From MGBC114844 sp910585855 (GTDB lineage: Bacteria; Bacillota; Clostridia; Lachnospirales; Lachnospiraceae), in contig CBFFYP010000001.1 of the NCBI GenBank assembly GCA_965646165.1, positions 55,642-119,641 on the forward strand: a stretch of 64,000 nt of DNA, in the 5' to 3' direction. This document shows positions 36,647-45,061 of the stretch, piece after piece (positions within the stretch are counted from its first letter, which is position 1; each line of letters begins with the position of its first letter). The translations under genes and the position numbers were made by a program. The notes under the pieces are model-generated. The model was not told where the DNA came from. It worked only from the letters and a program-made list of their open reading frames with translations, and searched no databases.

Positions 36647-36723
36647 GGATACTATTTGCAACATTTAGACGACCAGTTATGACATTTCTATGTTTTTTTT
36701 CTGATTTCTGCCGATAATAACCA

Positions 36724-36750
36724 TACAGGGGTCAGTCAGACTCCTGTATA
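36724..36750 (+). other. Hairpin in the leader of the LytTR gene
   Basis: TACAGG and GTC pair with GAC and CCTGTA across a short loop, about 65 bp before the LytTR start. There is no T-run, so it is not a standard terminator; it may be an operator or mRNA element. Confidence 0.4.
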
Positions 36751-36813
36751 GGCAAACCGTTTACTATAAAATCCCATATCAGACAGGTAAAACTAAAACA
36801 TGAGGTGGAGTAG

Positions 36814-37560
36814 TTGAATATAGCAATCTGTGATGAGGAAGAACAGATGCGCTTTGTTATACGGAAATGGATTGAAAAGCAGGATATAGACTGTCAAATT
36901 GCAGAATTTTCATCCAGCAGGGAACTTACTCAGATTTGGGAATATGGAATGGGCGTATTTCCTGATATTCTTTTTTTGAGTATTGCAATGGAGGGAATGG
37001 ATGGAATTTGTACTGCAAAAAGACTGAGAACTTGGATGGAAGAAAGGCAGAAAGCGATATGGGGAAGCCTGCCGCTCTTGATATTGATAGCGGAAAATTC
37101 GGAGTATATGTTGGAAGCATTTTCTGTTCATGCATTTTGGTATCTGCAAAAACCTGTGAAAGAAAGCGTATTTGAAAGTGTATTTGCACAGGCTGTACGG
37201 GAATATCACTATCTTAAACCAAGGAAGCAGGCGGAGCCAAAAGAGCTTCTGGTAAGGAACAAAACCGTATTAAGAAAAGTTCCGGCAGATGATATTTATT
37301 ATATCGAAAGCAGCAATCGAAAGGTAATCCTCTACCTTTCCGAAGAAAAGATTGAATACTATGATAAAATCGGTGTATTGGAGAGGGAACTCTATCCCGG
37401 ATTTTTCAGAATTCATAAAGGTTATTTAGTAAATTTAAAGTATGTGGAACAATATGACCGGACAGAGCTTAGAATGAAAAATGGAGAAAGCCTGTTGATT
37501 TCCAAATACAAATATCCAGAATTTGTAAAAGCATATCGGGATTATATTTTAAAGGAGTGA
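36814..37560 (+). CDS. LytTR-family response regulator with pseudo-receiver
   Basis: 248 residues: an N-terminal receiver-like domain (about 1-120) and a C-terminal LytTR DNA-binding domain (about 145-248, with IYYIESSNRKVILY and FRIHKGYLVN). At the phospho-acceptor position the sequence is ILFLSIAMEGMDG: Ser56 replaces the expected Asp. The acidic CDEEE and the Lys of LQKPVK remain. TTG start with GAGGTGGAG upstream. No histidine kinase is adjacent, so it may work without phosphorylation. Confidence 0.87.
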   Translation: MNIAICDEEEQMRFVIRKWIEKQDIDCQIAEFSSSRELTQIWEYGMGVFPDILFLSIAMEGMDGICTAKRLRTWMEERQKAIWGSLPLLILIAENSEYMLEAFSVHAFWYLQKPVKESVFESVFAQAVREYHYLKPRKQAEPKELLVRNKTVLRKVPADDIYYIESSNRKVILYLSEEKIEYYDKIGVLERELYPGFFRIHKGYLVNLKYVEQYDRTELRMKNGESLLISKYKYPEFVKAYRDYILKE

Positions 37561-37653
37561 TAAAACCTGTCTGAACAGTTTTTAAAGAGGTGGTTTGCCT
37601 ACATAGACGGAAAGTAATTGCAGCAGCAGAAAAGACAGTAAGGAGGCAGCAAT

Positions 37654-38319
37654 ATGAGAATTACAACAAGAATGTTAGATGAAGCAGCAATAAAAGCAGG
37701 AATGCCGATTAATCGAAATTCTCTTTTAAATTATGTGAATAATAACAGTATGGACAATACCCTATTAAGTGCATTAAATAATAAAAAAACAAATGCACTG
37801 GATAAAAATAAAAAAAGCAAATATGAAAAGTTAGATACAGCAGCCGATCAACTGCTTCAAAAGACAAAGGCTTTTACAGATAAAGAGAGAGATTCCCTTT
37901 TTGCAAAAGCAAAAGAAAGCGGGAAAAAGACAGAGATTTGTACCAATGCCAAAGAAATGGCAGAAAAATATAATGAAACGATACAGGCTTTGCAGGGTTC
38001 AAATGATTTTTTAGGGCAGTATTATAGAAAATCGCTGTTACAGGCAGCTTCTCAGCAGGCAGATAAATTGGAAAAGATTGGGATTACAGTAGAAAGAGAT
38101 GGGACATTGCAGGTGGATTCTAAAAAGATGGAAGGGGCAGATATTGATACATTAGAGCAGGTACTTGGAAAGGATGGAAGTTTTTCATCTAGAGTAGAGT
38201 TTTTAGCGGAAAAGATTGGGGATCATGCGTCTGCTAATGTGGAGGCAGTTTCTAGTCAGTATAATGCACAGGGGGATATTTCTTCTGACTTTTTGGGACG
38301 GTATAATTTTTTTGGGTAG
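37654..38319 (+). CDS. Protein of unknown function, coiled-coil rich
   Basis: 221 residues, no signal peptide or membrane span. It begins MRITTRMLDEAAIKAG, is Lys/Asn-rich, and is mainly helical (KYEKLDTAADQLLQKTKAFT). I do not recognise the family; the first residues resemble the start of flagellar-hook proteins, but no flagellar genes are near. TAAGGAGG precedes the ATG. It follows the LytTR gene by 93 bp and could be its target. Confidence 0.7.
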   Translation: MRITTRMLDEAAIKAGMPINRNSLLNYVNNNSMDNTLLSALNNKKTNALDKNKKSKYEKLDTAADQLLQKTKAFTDKERDSLFAKAKESGKKTEICTNAKEMAEKYNETIQALQGSNDFLGQYYRKSLLQAASQQADKLEKIGITVERDGTLQVDSKKMEGADIDTLEQVLGKDGSFSSRVEFLAEKIGDHASANVEAVSSQYNAQGDISSDFLGRYNFFG

Positions 38320-38320
38320 A

Positions 38321-38663
38321 AGGGGGACGCCAGATACGAACCCCCTAGGCATCCTGCTGTTCCGGTTTCCAAAAAGTAAGAAGTTCTAAGACTTCTGCAT
38401 TTTAGCACATCCAACCGAACAGACCGGGGCGCAATTCGCCCTTATGGAAGTCAAAATTTTACTGGCATACCAAAAGATATCATCCACCGCAATAAGATGG
38501 CTTCTCTTTCATACGGGCTAAACACGCCCCTTTTTTTGCATACCCTGCATGGAAGCAGGATATGCAAAAAATCTTAGATTTGGAAGCAGAAGTCAAGAAC
38601 TTCTAACTTTTTTCCAAAGTCACTGCAGTCTGCCTAGGGGGTTCGCATCTGGCTGTTTCTTGA
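38321..38663 (+). repeat. Family B structured repeat, copy B6
   Basis: It starts 2 bp after the upstream stop codon. Arms with the core CGAACCCCCTAGGCA pair with TGCCTAGGGGGTTCG. Helix GGGGCG/CGCCCC; hairpin GCATACCCTGC/GCAGGATATGC. The flank CTGTTTCTTGACTCCGGG is followed by AAAAAAGGAATGATAT as in B3. Confidence 0.94.
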
Positions 38664-38733
38664 CTCCGGGAAAAACAAAAAAGGAATGATATCCAAACAT
38701 TTCTAAGAGCCTGTTTCGTATTATTTTTTTCGG

Positions 38734-38906
38734 TCTGGAGTATACAGCCGAAAGCCCAAGGGAGTGCTATGCAGGGTCATCATTTCCCGTCGGCACTTAG
38801 GTGCGGTATTGCTGTATTTTAGTGCCTTATGTGTCCGCTATGAAAATAAGAAATGCTAAGCGCAAGCGGGCTCGGAATAGCACTCCCGTGGGCTTTCGGC
38901 GTCCTC
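38734..38906 (-). repeat. Family A structured repeat, copy A6
   Basis: On this strand the arms start GCCGAAAGCCCACGGGAG and end CTCCCTTGGGCTTTCGGC, with one mismatch. Internal pairing GGCACT/AGTGCC. Its GAGGACGCC end abuts the stop codon of the MerR gene. Confidence 0.92.
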
Positions 38907-38907
38907 T

Positions 38908-39702
38908 TTAGTTAGTAATGGGACAGAGGAGTTCCATATAGTAAAGATTATTTCCGTTTTCTGTAGCGTTAAACAGATAGCGGGAATACATTGTGGTCTG
39001 CAGATGAATGTGGTGTTTTTTACACCAATCTAGCAGGGAGCAGAGGTTTAAGCCTTTTGCGCTTCTGATGGGGGAGGGCAGAAGCAGACTGACGCATTTT
39101 TTTAGTTCAATGGCAGAAATAGGGTGTTGTTCGTCGGAAGGATAATTTTCTATGGTGTCTGCTTCTACCGTGCGCAGAAACTGGTTTGGTTCTGGCAGAT
39201 ATCCGTTGGAATCTGGTCCGTTTTCAAAGACTTCATGGGTCCATGCCAGCGGAATATTGTGGATCAAATAGGAATCCATATGGTCAGTTGGGATTGGCCA
39301 TACGGATTGATATAAGATATAAAAGGTTAGATCGCTGCGGATAATTGGGGTGTCAAGCGGCGCACTCTGCATCATGGATTGGGCAAAAAGTTCCAATCGG
39401 TTTAAATAGGATTTATGGCGCAGGATTTTTTCTTGTTCTTCTTTTATTTTTTCTTTTAGAATATTTTCCCATGCAGAAAGATCCGTATGAAAGAAAATGG
39501 TTCGGATTTCCTCTAAACTCATATCTACATTTCGGTAGTAGATGATATCTTGAATTTCTCTGATATTTTCCATTGTATATTGGCGATAGCCGTTGGCGGC
39601 TTTTTTTGGATGAATGAGTCCCTCTGCTTCGTAGAAACGCAGTGTCTGCGGGGATAAATTCATTAGTTTGGATATTTGGCTGATTGAATAATAGTGTTCC
39701 AT
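38908..39702 (-). CDS. MerR-family transcriptional regulator
   Basis: 264 residues. An N-terminal MerR helix-turn-helix (YYSISQISKLMNLSPQTLRF, YEAEGLIHPKKAANGYRQY) and a helical linker are followed by a C-terminal effector domain of GyrI-like size with unknown ligand. GGAGGT lies 4 bp before ATG 39702; a longer frame to 39771 would run into the upstream gene. It is 17 bp downstream of the ISNCY-like gene. Confidence 0.88.
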   Translation of the reverse strand: MEHYYSISQISKLMNLSPQTLRFYEAEGLIHPKKAANGYRQYTMENIREIQDIIYYRNVDMSLEEIRTIFFHTDLSAWENILKEKIKEEQEKILRHKSYLNRLELFAQSMMQSAPLDTPIIRSDLTFYILYQSVWPIPTDHMDSYLIHNIPLAWTHEVFENGPDSNGYLPEPNQFLRTVEADTIENYPSDEQHPISAIELKKCVSLLLPSPIRSAKGLNLCSLLDWCKKHHIHLQTTMYSRYLFNATENGNNLYYMELLCPITN

Positions 39703-39718
39703 GACGACCTCCATTTGT

Positions 39719-40753
39719 TTATGATACCTGTTCTGAGGATGCAAGATAAAGCTTGGAGCGGTATACGGCATAGATAACAGATGGATTGTGAATATGCAGC
39801 ATCATAAAACTTCCGGCAGGCGGAACGGAAAGAAGGTCATGCTGAATCACATAATTTTTTTTGTTGATATAGAAGCTACCACTGTTATTCATATACCATG
39901 GGCGGTGGTAGGAAAGAGCCAGTTTTAGGGCAGCATCATTTGGGGCTGTTTTAAAGCTGGAACTTTGAGCGGCACGAAGAGCATATTTTTTATTAAATTC
40001 TACTAGAAATCGAGCAGAGTTTTTATCTGCTTTTATAAGGTATTGTGTTAAAGTATGTATTAGATAATCTCTTCTTAGGTTTTTGGTATGAGCAGTGGAC
40101 TCTTCATAGGTAATGGAAAGCATCTCTATGGCTTCTTTCATGGTTTTTGAAAAGTCATCGGTATGGATGTCCGGCAGCAGATGAAAATGCAGCCGAACTG
40201 GCAGGCCATTTTTAGAAAATCCGTTACAGAGCAGAGCAAAATAGGAGAAGCCGTTTGGACGGGAGGACAAGCGGTAAGAGAGCAGCTTACCGGTTGCGTC
40301 ATCCATTAAAAACAGATGAAAACTGTTATTTTCTGTTGGAACAGAAAGGACATGAACTAAAGCACCGGCTGAAGCTTCTCGGCTGCGGATTTCCGGGGCA
40401 CGCAGATTTTTATTTTGTTTTAGCGGACTTTCAATTTGATGTTCTTTTAATATATTATAAAGGGCAGAGTAGGAAATTTCTATAGAGAAATCGTCCTTTA
40501 GTGCCTGCTTGTAACGGGATATATTCATATCCTGATAAGGTGGAAGAGATTTCTTTTCAACAATAGTCTGATGCATTTTGGCATTTGCTGTTTCCCGCAC
40601 AGATACAGGAAGAAGGCTGCCTTGCTGATATTGAAGTTTTAAACGTGAAATTTGTCTTTCCGAAAGTCCAAGCAGCACTGCTGCCTCCTTTCTGGAATAT
40701 TCATGATTGCAGTATTTTTGAATAATCTCGTATTTTGTACAATATGCGGTCAT
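39719..40753 (-). CDS. ISNCY-type transposase homologue, apparently domesticated
   Basis: 344 residues. It has the ISNCY helix-turn-helix start (YSRKEAAVLLGLSERQISRL), a second HTH-like region (ISYSALYNILKEHQIESP), a retroviral-integrase-like core with FLMDDATGKLL, and the ISNCY C-terminal beta segment (NNSGSFYINKKNYVI). The usual second Asp context (DRHS) reads PDIHTDD, and the catalytic Glu region (KGRVER) reads TKNLRRD, so the DDE triad looks lost. No terminal inverted repeats were seen around it. Operon with the MerR gene. Confidence 0.75.
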   Translation of the reverse strand: MTAYCTKYEIIQKYCNHEYSRKEAAVLLGLSERQISRLKLQYQQGSLLPVSVRETANAKMHQTIVEKKSLPPYQDMNISRYKQALKDDFSIEISYSALYNILKEHQIESPLKQNKNLRAPEIRSREASAGALVHVLSVPTENNSFHLFLMDDATGKLLSYRLSSRPNGFSYFALLCNGFSKNGLPVRLHFHLLPDIHTDDFSKTMKEAIEMLSITYEESTAHTKNLRRDYLIHTLTQYLIKADKNSARFLVEFNKKYALRAAQSSSFKTAPNDAALKLALSYHRPWYMNNSGSFYINKKNYVIQHDLLSVPPAGSFMMLHIHNPSVIYAVYRSKLYLASSEQVS

Positions 40754-40789
40754 AGTAAAACCCCTTTCTATTTCATTTCTGATAGTTAA

Positions 40790-40820
40790 AGTCTAAACTA
40801 TAAAGTAACTATAAGGTCAA
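40790..40820 (-). promoter_or_regulatory. MerR-type promoter with 19-bp spacer
   Basis: Reading on this strand, TTGACC (40820-40815), a 19-bp spacer with the repeat TATAGTT, then TAGACT (40795-40790). Overlong spacers are typical for promoters activated by MerR proteins. It would drive the transposase-like gene and merR. Confidence 0.6.
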
Positions 40821-41093
40821 GAAACAGGATAATACAAAAACCTTACAAAATTTTAAAGCAGTGAAATAAAAAAGAAAGAAAATAGATAAAATCGTAATTT
40901 TTTTGTTTAATTTGAAAAAATTGGTGACATTTTAAGAGATAACTGATAATTAGATAAAAAGAGTGGATTTTAGAAAAAATACTTGCTATACTGCTACTAG
41001 AAGGTTTCCAAGGAAGCAAAATCAGAAGAATTGCCAAATGGAACAAAGAAAAAGACCAGATAAAAAAGTTATGGGAAAGGATAGGTAAAAGCT

Positions 41094-42440
41094 ATGAAAA
41101 AGATGACAAAAAGAGGAAAAGTACAGAGAGCGATTGTTGTTTCTATGTTGTGTATGATGGGAACAATCGGATTTTGCAAAGCAGCGCCGCAAAATGGCTG
41201 GGTAAAGGAAAATAATCGAGGAAATGGATGGTATTATTATGTAAATGGAAGCAAAGTCTATAATGTTTGGGCAAAGTCAGGAAATGACTGGTATTATCTT
41301 GGAGAAGACGGCGAGATGGTGACAAACAGCTTTATTAATAATGATGACCGTTATGCAATAGAAGCACCAGATGATACTTCTGCCGAATGGTATTATGTAG
41401 GATCGGATGGAAAGATGGCAACTGGTTGGGTAGAAGTAAAGTATCGTCAAAACAGCCCTTCTGATACACGAGAGAATCAGTGGTATTATTTTGGCAGTTC
41501 TGGTGTGATGTATTCTTCAGCATGGATACAGGGAGTAGAGAGTTGGTATTATGTATTGGAAGATGGAACAATGATAACGGATGCCATTGGTTCACACCTT
41601 CGAAATAATGCGGATTATCGCTATGAGCAGGACAATATGTTTGATTATATCTATGATAAAGGAGGCAGACTGGTAACTGGCTGGTGTCAGGATAAGGATA
41701 CAAAGAACTGGTATTACTGCCGTGAAGACGGCGTTATTTATGAAAACCGCTGGGGATATATCAACAATAAATGGTATTATCTGGGGAATGAAGGAGTGAT
41801 GTATACCAATGAAACGGGAACTCACTATGGAAAATATGGAATTGCTGAAGTGGACGGAGATGAATTTTGCTTTTCTTCAAGCGGTGCAATTATGACAGGA
41901 TGGGTTGATATTGATGATGATCGCAGAAGTGAGAAATGGCATTATTTTGGAACAGACGGTGCACATGTGAAAAATCAGTGGAAGAAATTAAATGGAAAGT
42001 GGTATTATCTTGGTACGACAGGAGAGATGGTAACTGGATTTTTAAAGAGAACTGGAAATGAAAAGTCTTATGCCTATGAAGTAGTTGTAGCTCCGGGGGC
42101 AGCAGAAAGCGGTGTGGCTTATTATTATTTAAGTACAAAAGACGGAGTAATGACAACGGGGGCATTGACTTTATATGCAGCAGATGGAAAAACTGTGGAG
42201 CGGGAGTATTATTTTAATTCGGATGGAGAGATGGTAACAGAAGAGGTTCACTATATTACTCAAAAAGGAAGCAGAGTATATTGTTATTATGGAAAGGATG
42301 GAAAGCGGGTTACGGATTTGAAAAATACTACGATTTGGCGGGGAAGCAATGGGAAGTATTATCCGGCGGCAGCAGCGGTAAATAGTACCGATCGGGCTTA
42401 TGCTACGGTGGATGCAAATGGGGTAATTCGAATAAAATAA
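41094..42440 (+). CDS. Secreted cell-wall-binding repeat protein
   Basis: 448 residues. A signal peptide (VQRAIVVSMLCMMGTIGFCKA) is followed by about ten choline/cell-wall-binding-like repeats (WYYYVNGSKVYN, DWYYLGEDGEMVTNSF, KWYYLGTTGEMVTGF) through to the end. No enzymatic domain is visible, so it may be a surface adhesin or scaffold. The 340-bp region upstream is AT-rich and holds the divergent promoter. Family B copy B7 follows 13 bp after the stop. Confidence 0.88.
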   Translation: MKKMTKRGKVQRAIVVSMLCMMGTIGFCKAAPQNGWVKENNRGNGWYYYVNGSKVYNVWAKSGNDWYYLGEDGEMVTNSFINNDDRYAIEAPDDTSAEWYYVGSDGKMATGWVEVKYRQNSPSDTRENQWYYFGSSGVMYSSAWIQGVESWYYVLEDGTMITDAIGSHLRNNADYRYEQDNMFDYIYDKGGRLVTGWCQDKDTKNWYYCREDGVIYENRWGYINNKWYYLGNEGVMYTNETGTHYGKYGIAEVDGDEFCFSSSGAIMTGWVDIDDDRRSEKWHYFGTDGAHVKNQWKKLNGKWYYLGTTGEMVTGFLKRTGNEKSYAYEVVVAPGAAESGVAYYYLSTKDGVMTTGALTLYAADGKTVEREYYFNSDGEMVTEEVHYITQKGSRVYCYYGKDGKRVTDLKNTTIWRGSNGKYYPAAAAVNSTDRAYATVDANGVIRIK

Positions 42441-42452
42441 GGGGTGTTGGTC

Positions 42453-42798
42453 AGAGGACGCCAGATTCGAAAACGGTGGGCATCCTGCTGTTCCGGTTTC
42501 CAAAAAGCAAGAAGTTCTAAGACTTCTGCATCTTAGTACATCCAACCGGACAGACCGGGGTGCAATTCGCCCTCATGGCAGGCGAAACGTAATTGGTGTA
42601 AGGAAGAATTTTATCAGCCGTAAGTCAGCTTCTTTCTTATCATACGGGCTAAACACACCCCTTTTTTTTCACACCCTGCATGGAAGCAGGATGTGAAAAA
42701 AATCTTAGGTTTTCGAGCAGAAGTCCAAGAACTTCTAGCTTTTTTCCAAAGTCACTGCAGGCTGCCCACCGTTTTCGAATCTGGCTGTTTCTTGACCC
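42453..42798 (+). repeat. Family B structured repeat, copy B7
   Basis: Arms AGATTCGAAAACGGTGGGCA and the complementary GCCCACCGTTTTCGAATCT differ at one position. The conserved helix is a compensated version, GGGGTG/CACCCC. The hairpin is TTCACACCCTGC/GCAGGATGTGAA, again compensated. Right flank CTGTTTCTTGACCCCGG. Confidence 0.94.
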
Positions 42799-42900
42799 CG
42801 GAACAAAAAAAGAATGGTATTTAAACTTTGCGGAAGACTTGTTCTGTAAGAACACATTGTTTAATTTGTAAGTTTATCCTGTGGTTTTGGTGTCAGAATA

Positions 42901-42929
42901 TTGACAGTAGAAATGGGTTATGGTACAAT
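42901..42929 (+). promoter_or_regulatory. Strong vegetative promoter for a small unit
   Basis: TTGACA (42901-42906), 17-bp spacer, TACAAT (42924-42929). Downstream are small ORFs and a terminator. Confidence 0.75.
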
Positions 42930-42961
42930 TCTAGTAAATTTGGAAAAGGAAGGTGATTGTT

Positions 42962-43109
42962 ATGTATGGTAGAGTGAAAGATTTTTATGGTGAGAGTTTT
43001 TTTGATAGGAATAGAGTGGGGCGCAGTCATCTTTGGAGTATTGTTAGATAAAGCCAAAAAAGTTTTTATTTTTAGGGGCGGGGTATGCCTTTTTATTGGG
43101 TTTGGCTAA
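42962..43109 (+). pseudogene. Possible small membrane-protein gene, broken by a frameshift
   Basis: A 29-codon ORF starts at ATG 42962 behind AAGGAAGGTG. In another frame, ATG 42987 opens a 40-residue hydrophobic peptide (VRVFLIGIEWGAVIFGVLL) ending at 43109. One frameshift would join the well-placed start to the hydrophobic part. It could equally be an RNA gene; nothing is recognised. Confidence 0.35.
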
Positions 43110-43126
43110 AAGAGGGAAGATTGTCA

Positions 43127-43151
43127 GCACCTTTTTTGAGGTGTTTTTTTT
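43127..43151 (+). terminator. Terminator just upstream of rtcB
   Basis: GCACCT pairs with AGGTGT across a T-rich loop, followed by a run of eight T. It ends the small unit starting at 42901 or could attenuate rtcB. Confidence 0.6.
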
Positions 43152-43184
43152 GCGCCTTTTTAGAGAAGAAAGGAATGGCGTATA

Positions 43185-44288
43185 ATGGAAGTAATAAAAG
43201 GAATTTTTGCTGAGGCAAAGGTATTTACGGATCAGGCGGAGGAGTATGCACGGGCACAGATTCAGATGATCTGTGATAATCCTGTTTCACAGGGAAGTAA
43301 GGTTCGGGTGATGCCGGATGTGCATCCGGGGCATGTTGGGACAATCGGACTTACTATGACGGTAGGAGATCGGATCATTCCTAGTTTGCTTGGGATTGAC
43401 ATTGGATGTGGGGTAAGCTGTGTGAAGGTAAAGGGAAAGAGAATGGAGATGCAGAAACTGGATTCTGTGATTCGGGAAAGAATTCCGACTGGATCACGTA
43501 TTCGAAATGAACTTCATACACTGGCAGAACCATTTCGCTTGGATCGGCTTCGTTGTTTTAGACATGTCGATGAAGTAAAAGCACTTCTTAGTCTTGGAAC
43601 GCTTGGCGGCGGAAATCATTTTATCGAGGCAGATCGGGATGAAGAGGGGCAGGATTATCTTGTGGTACATTCGGGCAGTCGGCATTTGGGAAAAGAAGTG
43701 ACTGATTATTATTTAAAAGAAGGGGCGAAGATATTAAAAAAGAAGAAAGAGCAAGTTCCTTATCTTTTGACTTGGTTAGAAGGGGAATGGATGGAGAATT
43801 ATATTGCAGATTTGGCAGTGGTACAGGAGTTTGCGGCTTTGAATCGGGAGATTATTCTTTCTGAGATTTTAAAGGGAATGAAATTAAAAGAAGTGGAGTG
43901 GGTTTCGTCTGTGCATAATTATCTGGAATCGAATGAAACAGGGCGGATTCTTCGAAAAGGAGCAATTTCGGCAAAGAAGGGGGAGGCTGTGGTGATACCT
44001 GTAAATATGCGGGATGGTGTTCTTTTGGGAGTTGGAAAAGGAAATTTGGATTGGAATGAATCTGCACCCCATGGATCGGGACGGAAACTGCGGCGGGATG
44101 AAGTCAAGAAACATTATACAGTTTCTGCATTTAAAAAAGAGATGAAAGGGATTTACAGCAGTCGTATTGGTGCGGATACTTTGGAGGAAGCCCCTTTTGC
44201 TTATCGATCGTTGGAGGAGATTTTGGAAAAACTGCAGGAAACGGTAGAGGTTTTGAAGGTTTTAAAACCCATTTATAATTATAAGTAG
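43185..44288 (+). CDS. rtcB: RNA-splicing ligase RtcB
   Basis: 367 residues, GTP-dependent ligase joining 3'-phosphate (2',3'-cyclic phosphate) to 5'-OH RNA ends. Metal and guanylylation residues are recognisable: LLGIDIGCGVSC, GTLGGGNHFIEAD, VVHSGSRHLGKEV, and SAPHGSGRKLRRDE with the catalytic-His region. It is shorter than E. coli RtcB (408) but complete. GAAAGGA precedes the ATG. No archease or RtcA gene is adjacent. Confidence 0.93.
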   Translation: MEVIKGIFAEAKVFTDQAEEYARAQIQMICDNPVSQGSKVRVMPDVHPGHVGTIGLTMTVGDRIIPSLLGIDIGCGVSCVKVKGKRMEMQKLDSVIRERIPTGSRIRNELHTLAEPFRLDRLRCFRHVDEVKALLSLGTLGGGNHFIEADRDEEGQDYLVVHSGSRHLGKEVTDYYLKEGAKILKKKKEQVPYLLTWLEGEWMENYIADLAVVQEFAALNREIILSEILKGMKLKEVEWVSSVHNYLESNETGRILRKGAISAKKGEAVVIPVNMRDGVLLGVGKGNLDWNESAPHGSGRKLRRDEVKKHYTVSAFKKEMKGIYSSRIGADTLEEAPFAYRSLEEILEKLQETVEVLKVLKPIYNYK

Positions 44289-44306
44289 AGGAGTTTTTTG
44301 GGGGAG

Positions 44307-44372
44307 GGGGACGTCAGATTCTGGAACGGTGGGTGTACTGCTGTTCCAGAATCTGGCTGTTTCTTAGTTTCG
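44307..44372 (+). repeat. Family B internal-deletion derivative (mini-element)
   Basis: It keeps the left end (GACGTCAGATTCTGGAACGG, then CTGCTGTTCC) and goes straight to the right arm (AGAATCTGGCTGTTTCTTAG). CAGATTCTGGAAC and GTTCCAGAATCTG form a new perfect 13-bp palindrome. It may stop transcription after rtcB. Confidence 0.8.
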
Positions 44373-44480
44373 GAACAAAAGACGGAATTTAGCCAAAATA
44401 ATAGTTCCGTTTTTATTATAGAACCGTTTTTGTTATCTCAAAAATAGGAATACCACGAATTAGAGTTGTGAGAGGAAATT

Positions 44481-44954
44481 ATGGATTATAATATTAGAAC
44501 AATATTAGAGGGAGAAGATAGTTTGCTTCAAGATTTTTTGTACGAAGCTATTTTTGTGCCGGAGGGAGTGTCTGCACCGCCCAAATCAATTATCAATCAG
44601 CCGGAATTGCAGGTATATATAGCCGATTTCGGCAAGAAAAAAGACGATATAGGTTTGATTGCGGAAATTGATAAAAAGGCTGTTGGTGCTGTTTGGGTAC
44701 GCATTATGAATGATTATGGACATATAGACAACGACACTCCATCCTTTGCCATTTCTTTATATAAAGATTATCGAGGATTTGGAATAGGTACTAATTTAAT
44801 GAAAGAAATGCTTCGTATTCTGAAAGGCAGAGGGTATAAACAAGCGTCACTTGCTGTACAAAAAGCAAATTATGCTGTAAAAATGTATCAAAAAACAGGA
44901 TTTGAAATTGTTGATGAAAACGAGGAAGAATATATTATGCTTTGCCGTTTGTGA
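44481..44954 (+). CDS. GNAT-family N-acetyltransferase
   Basis: 157 residues. The acetyl-CoA motif A is DYRGFGIGTNLMKEMLRIL, followed by the motif B pattern AVKMYQKTGFEIVDENEEEY. Substrate unknown; the layout resembles RimI-like or small-molecule acetyltransferases. GAGAGGA precedes the ATG. Confidence 0.88.
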   Translation: MDYNIRTILEGEDSLLQDFLYEAIFVPEGVSAPPKSIINQPELQVYIADFGKKKDDIGLIAEIDKKAVGAVWVRIMNDYGHIDNDTPSFAISLYKDYRGFGIGTNLMKEMLRILKGRGYKQASLAVQKANYAVKMYQKTGFEIVDENEEEYIMLCRL

Positions 44955-45061
44955 TAATACAGCTTCTAGTTTATGCGTCTGAAAATGTTAATTTTAAACA
45001 AAATTCAAGAAAGATAAAATTGCTATTATTATTTTTTCTATCTTTTTTCTATCGGAATCCA

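Noticed and set aside
39719..40753. Complete active insertion sequence.
   Set aside because: No inverted repeats or target duplication are seen around it, and the catalytic triad appears eroded.
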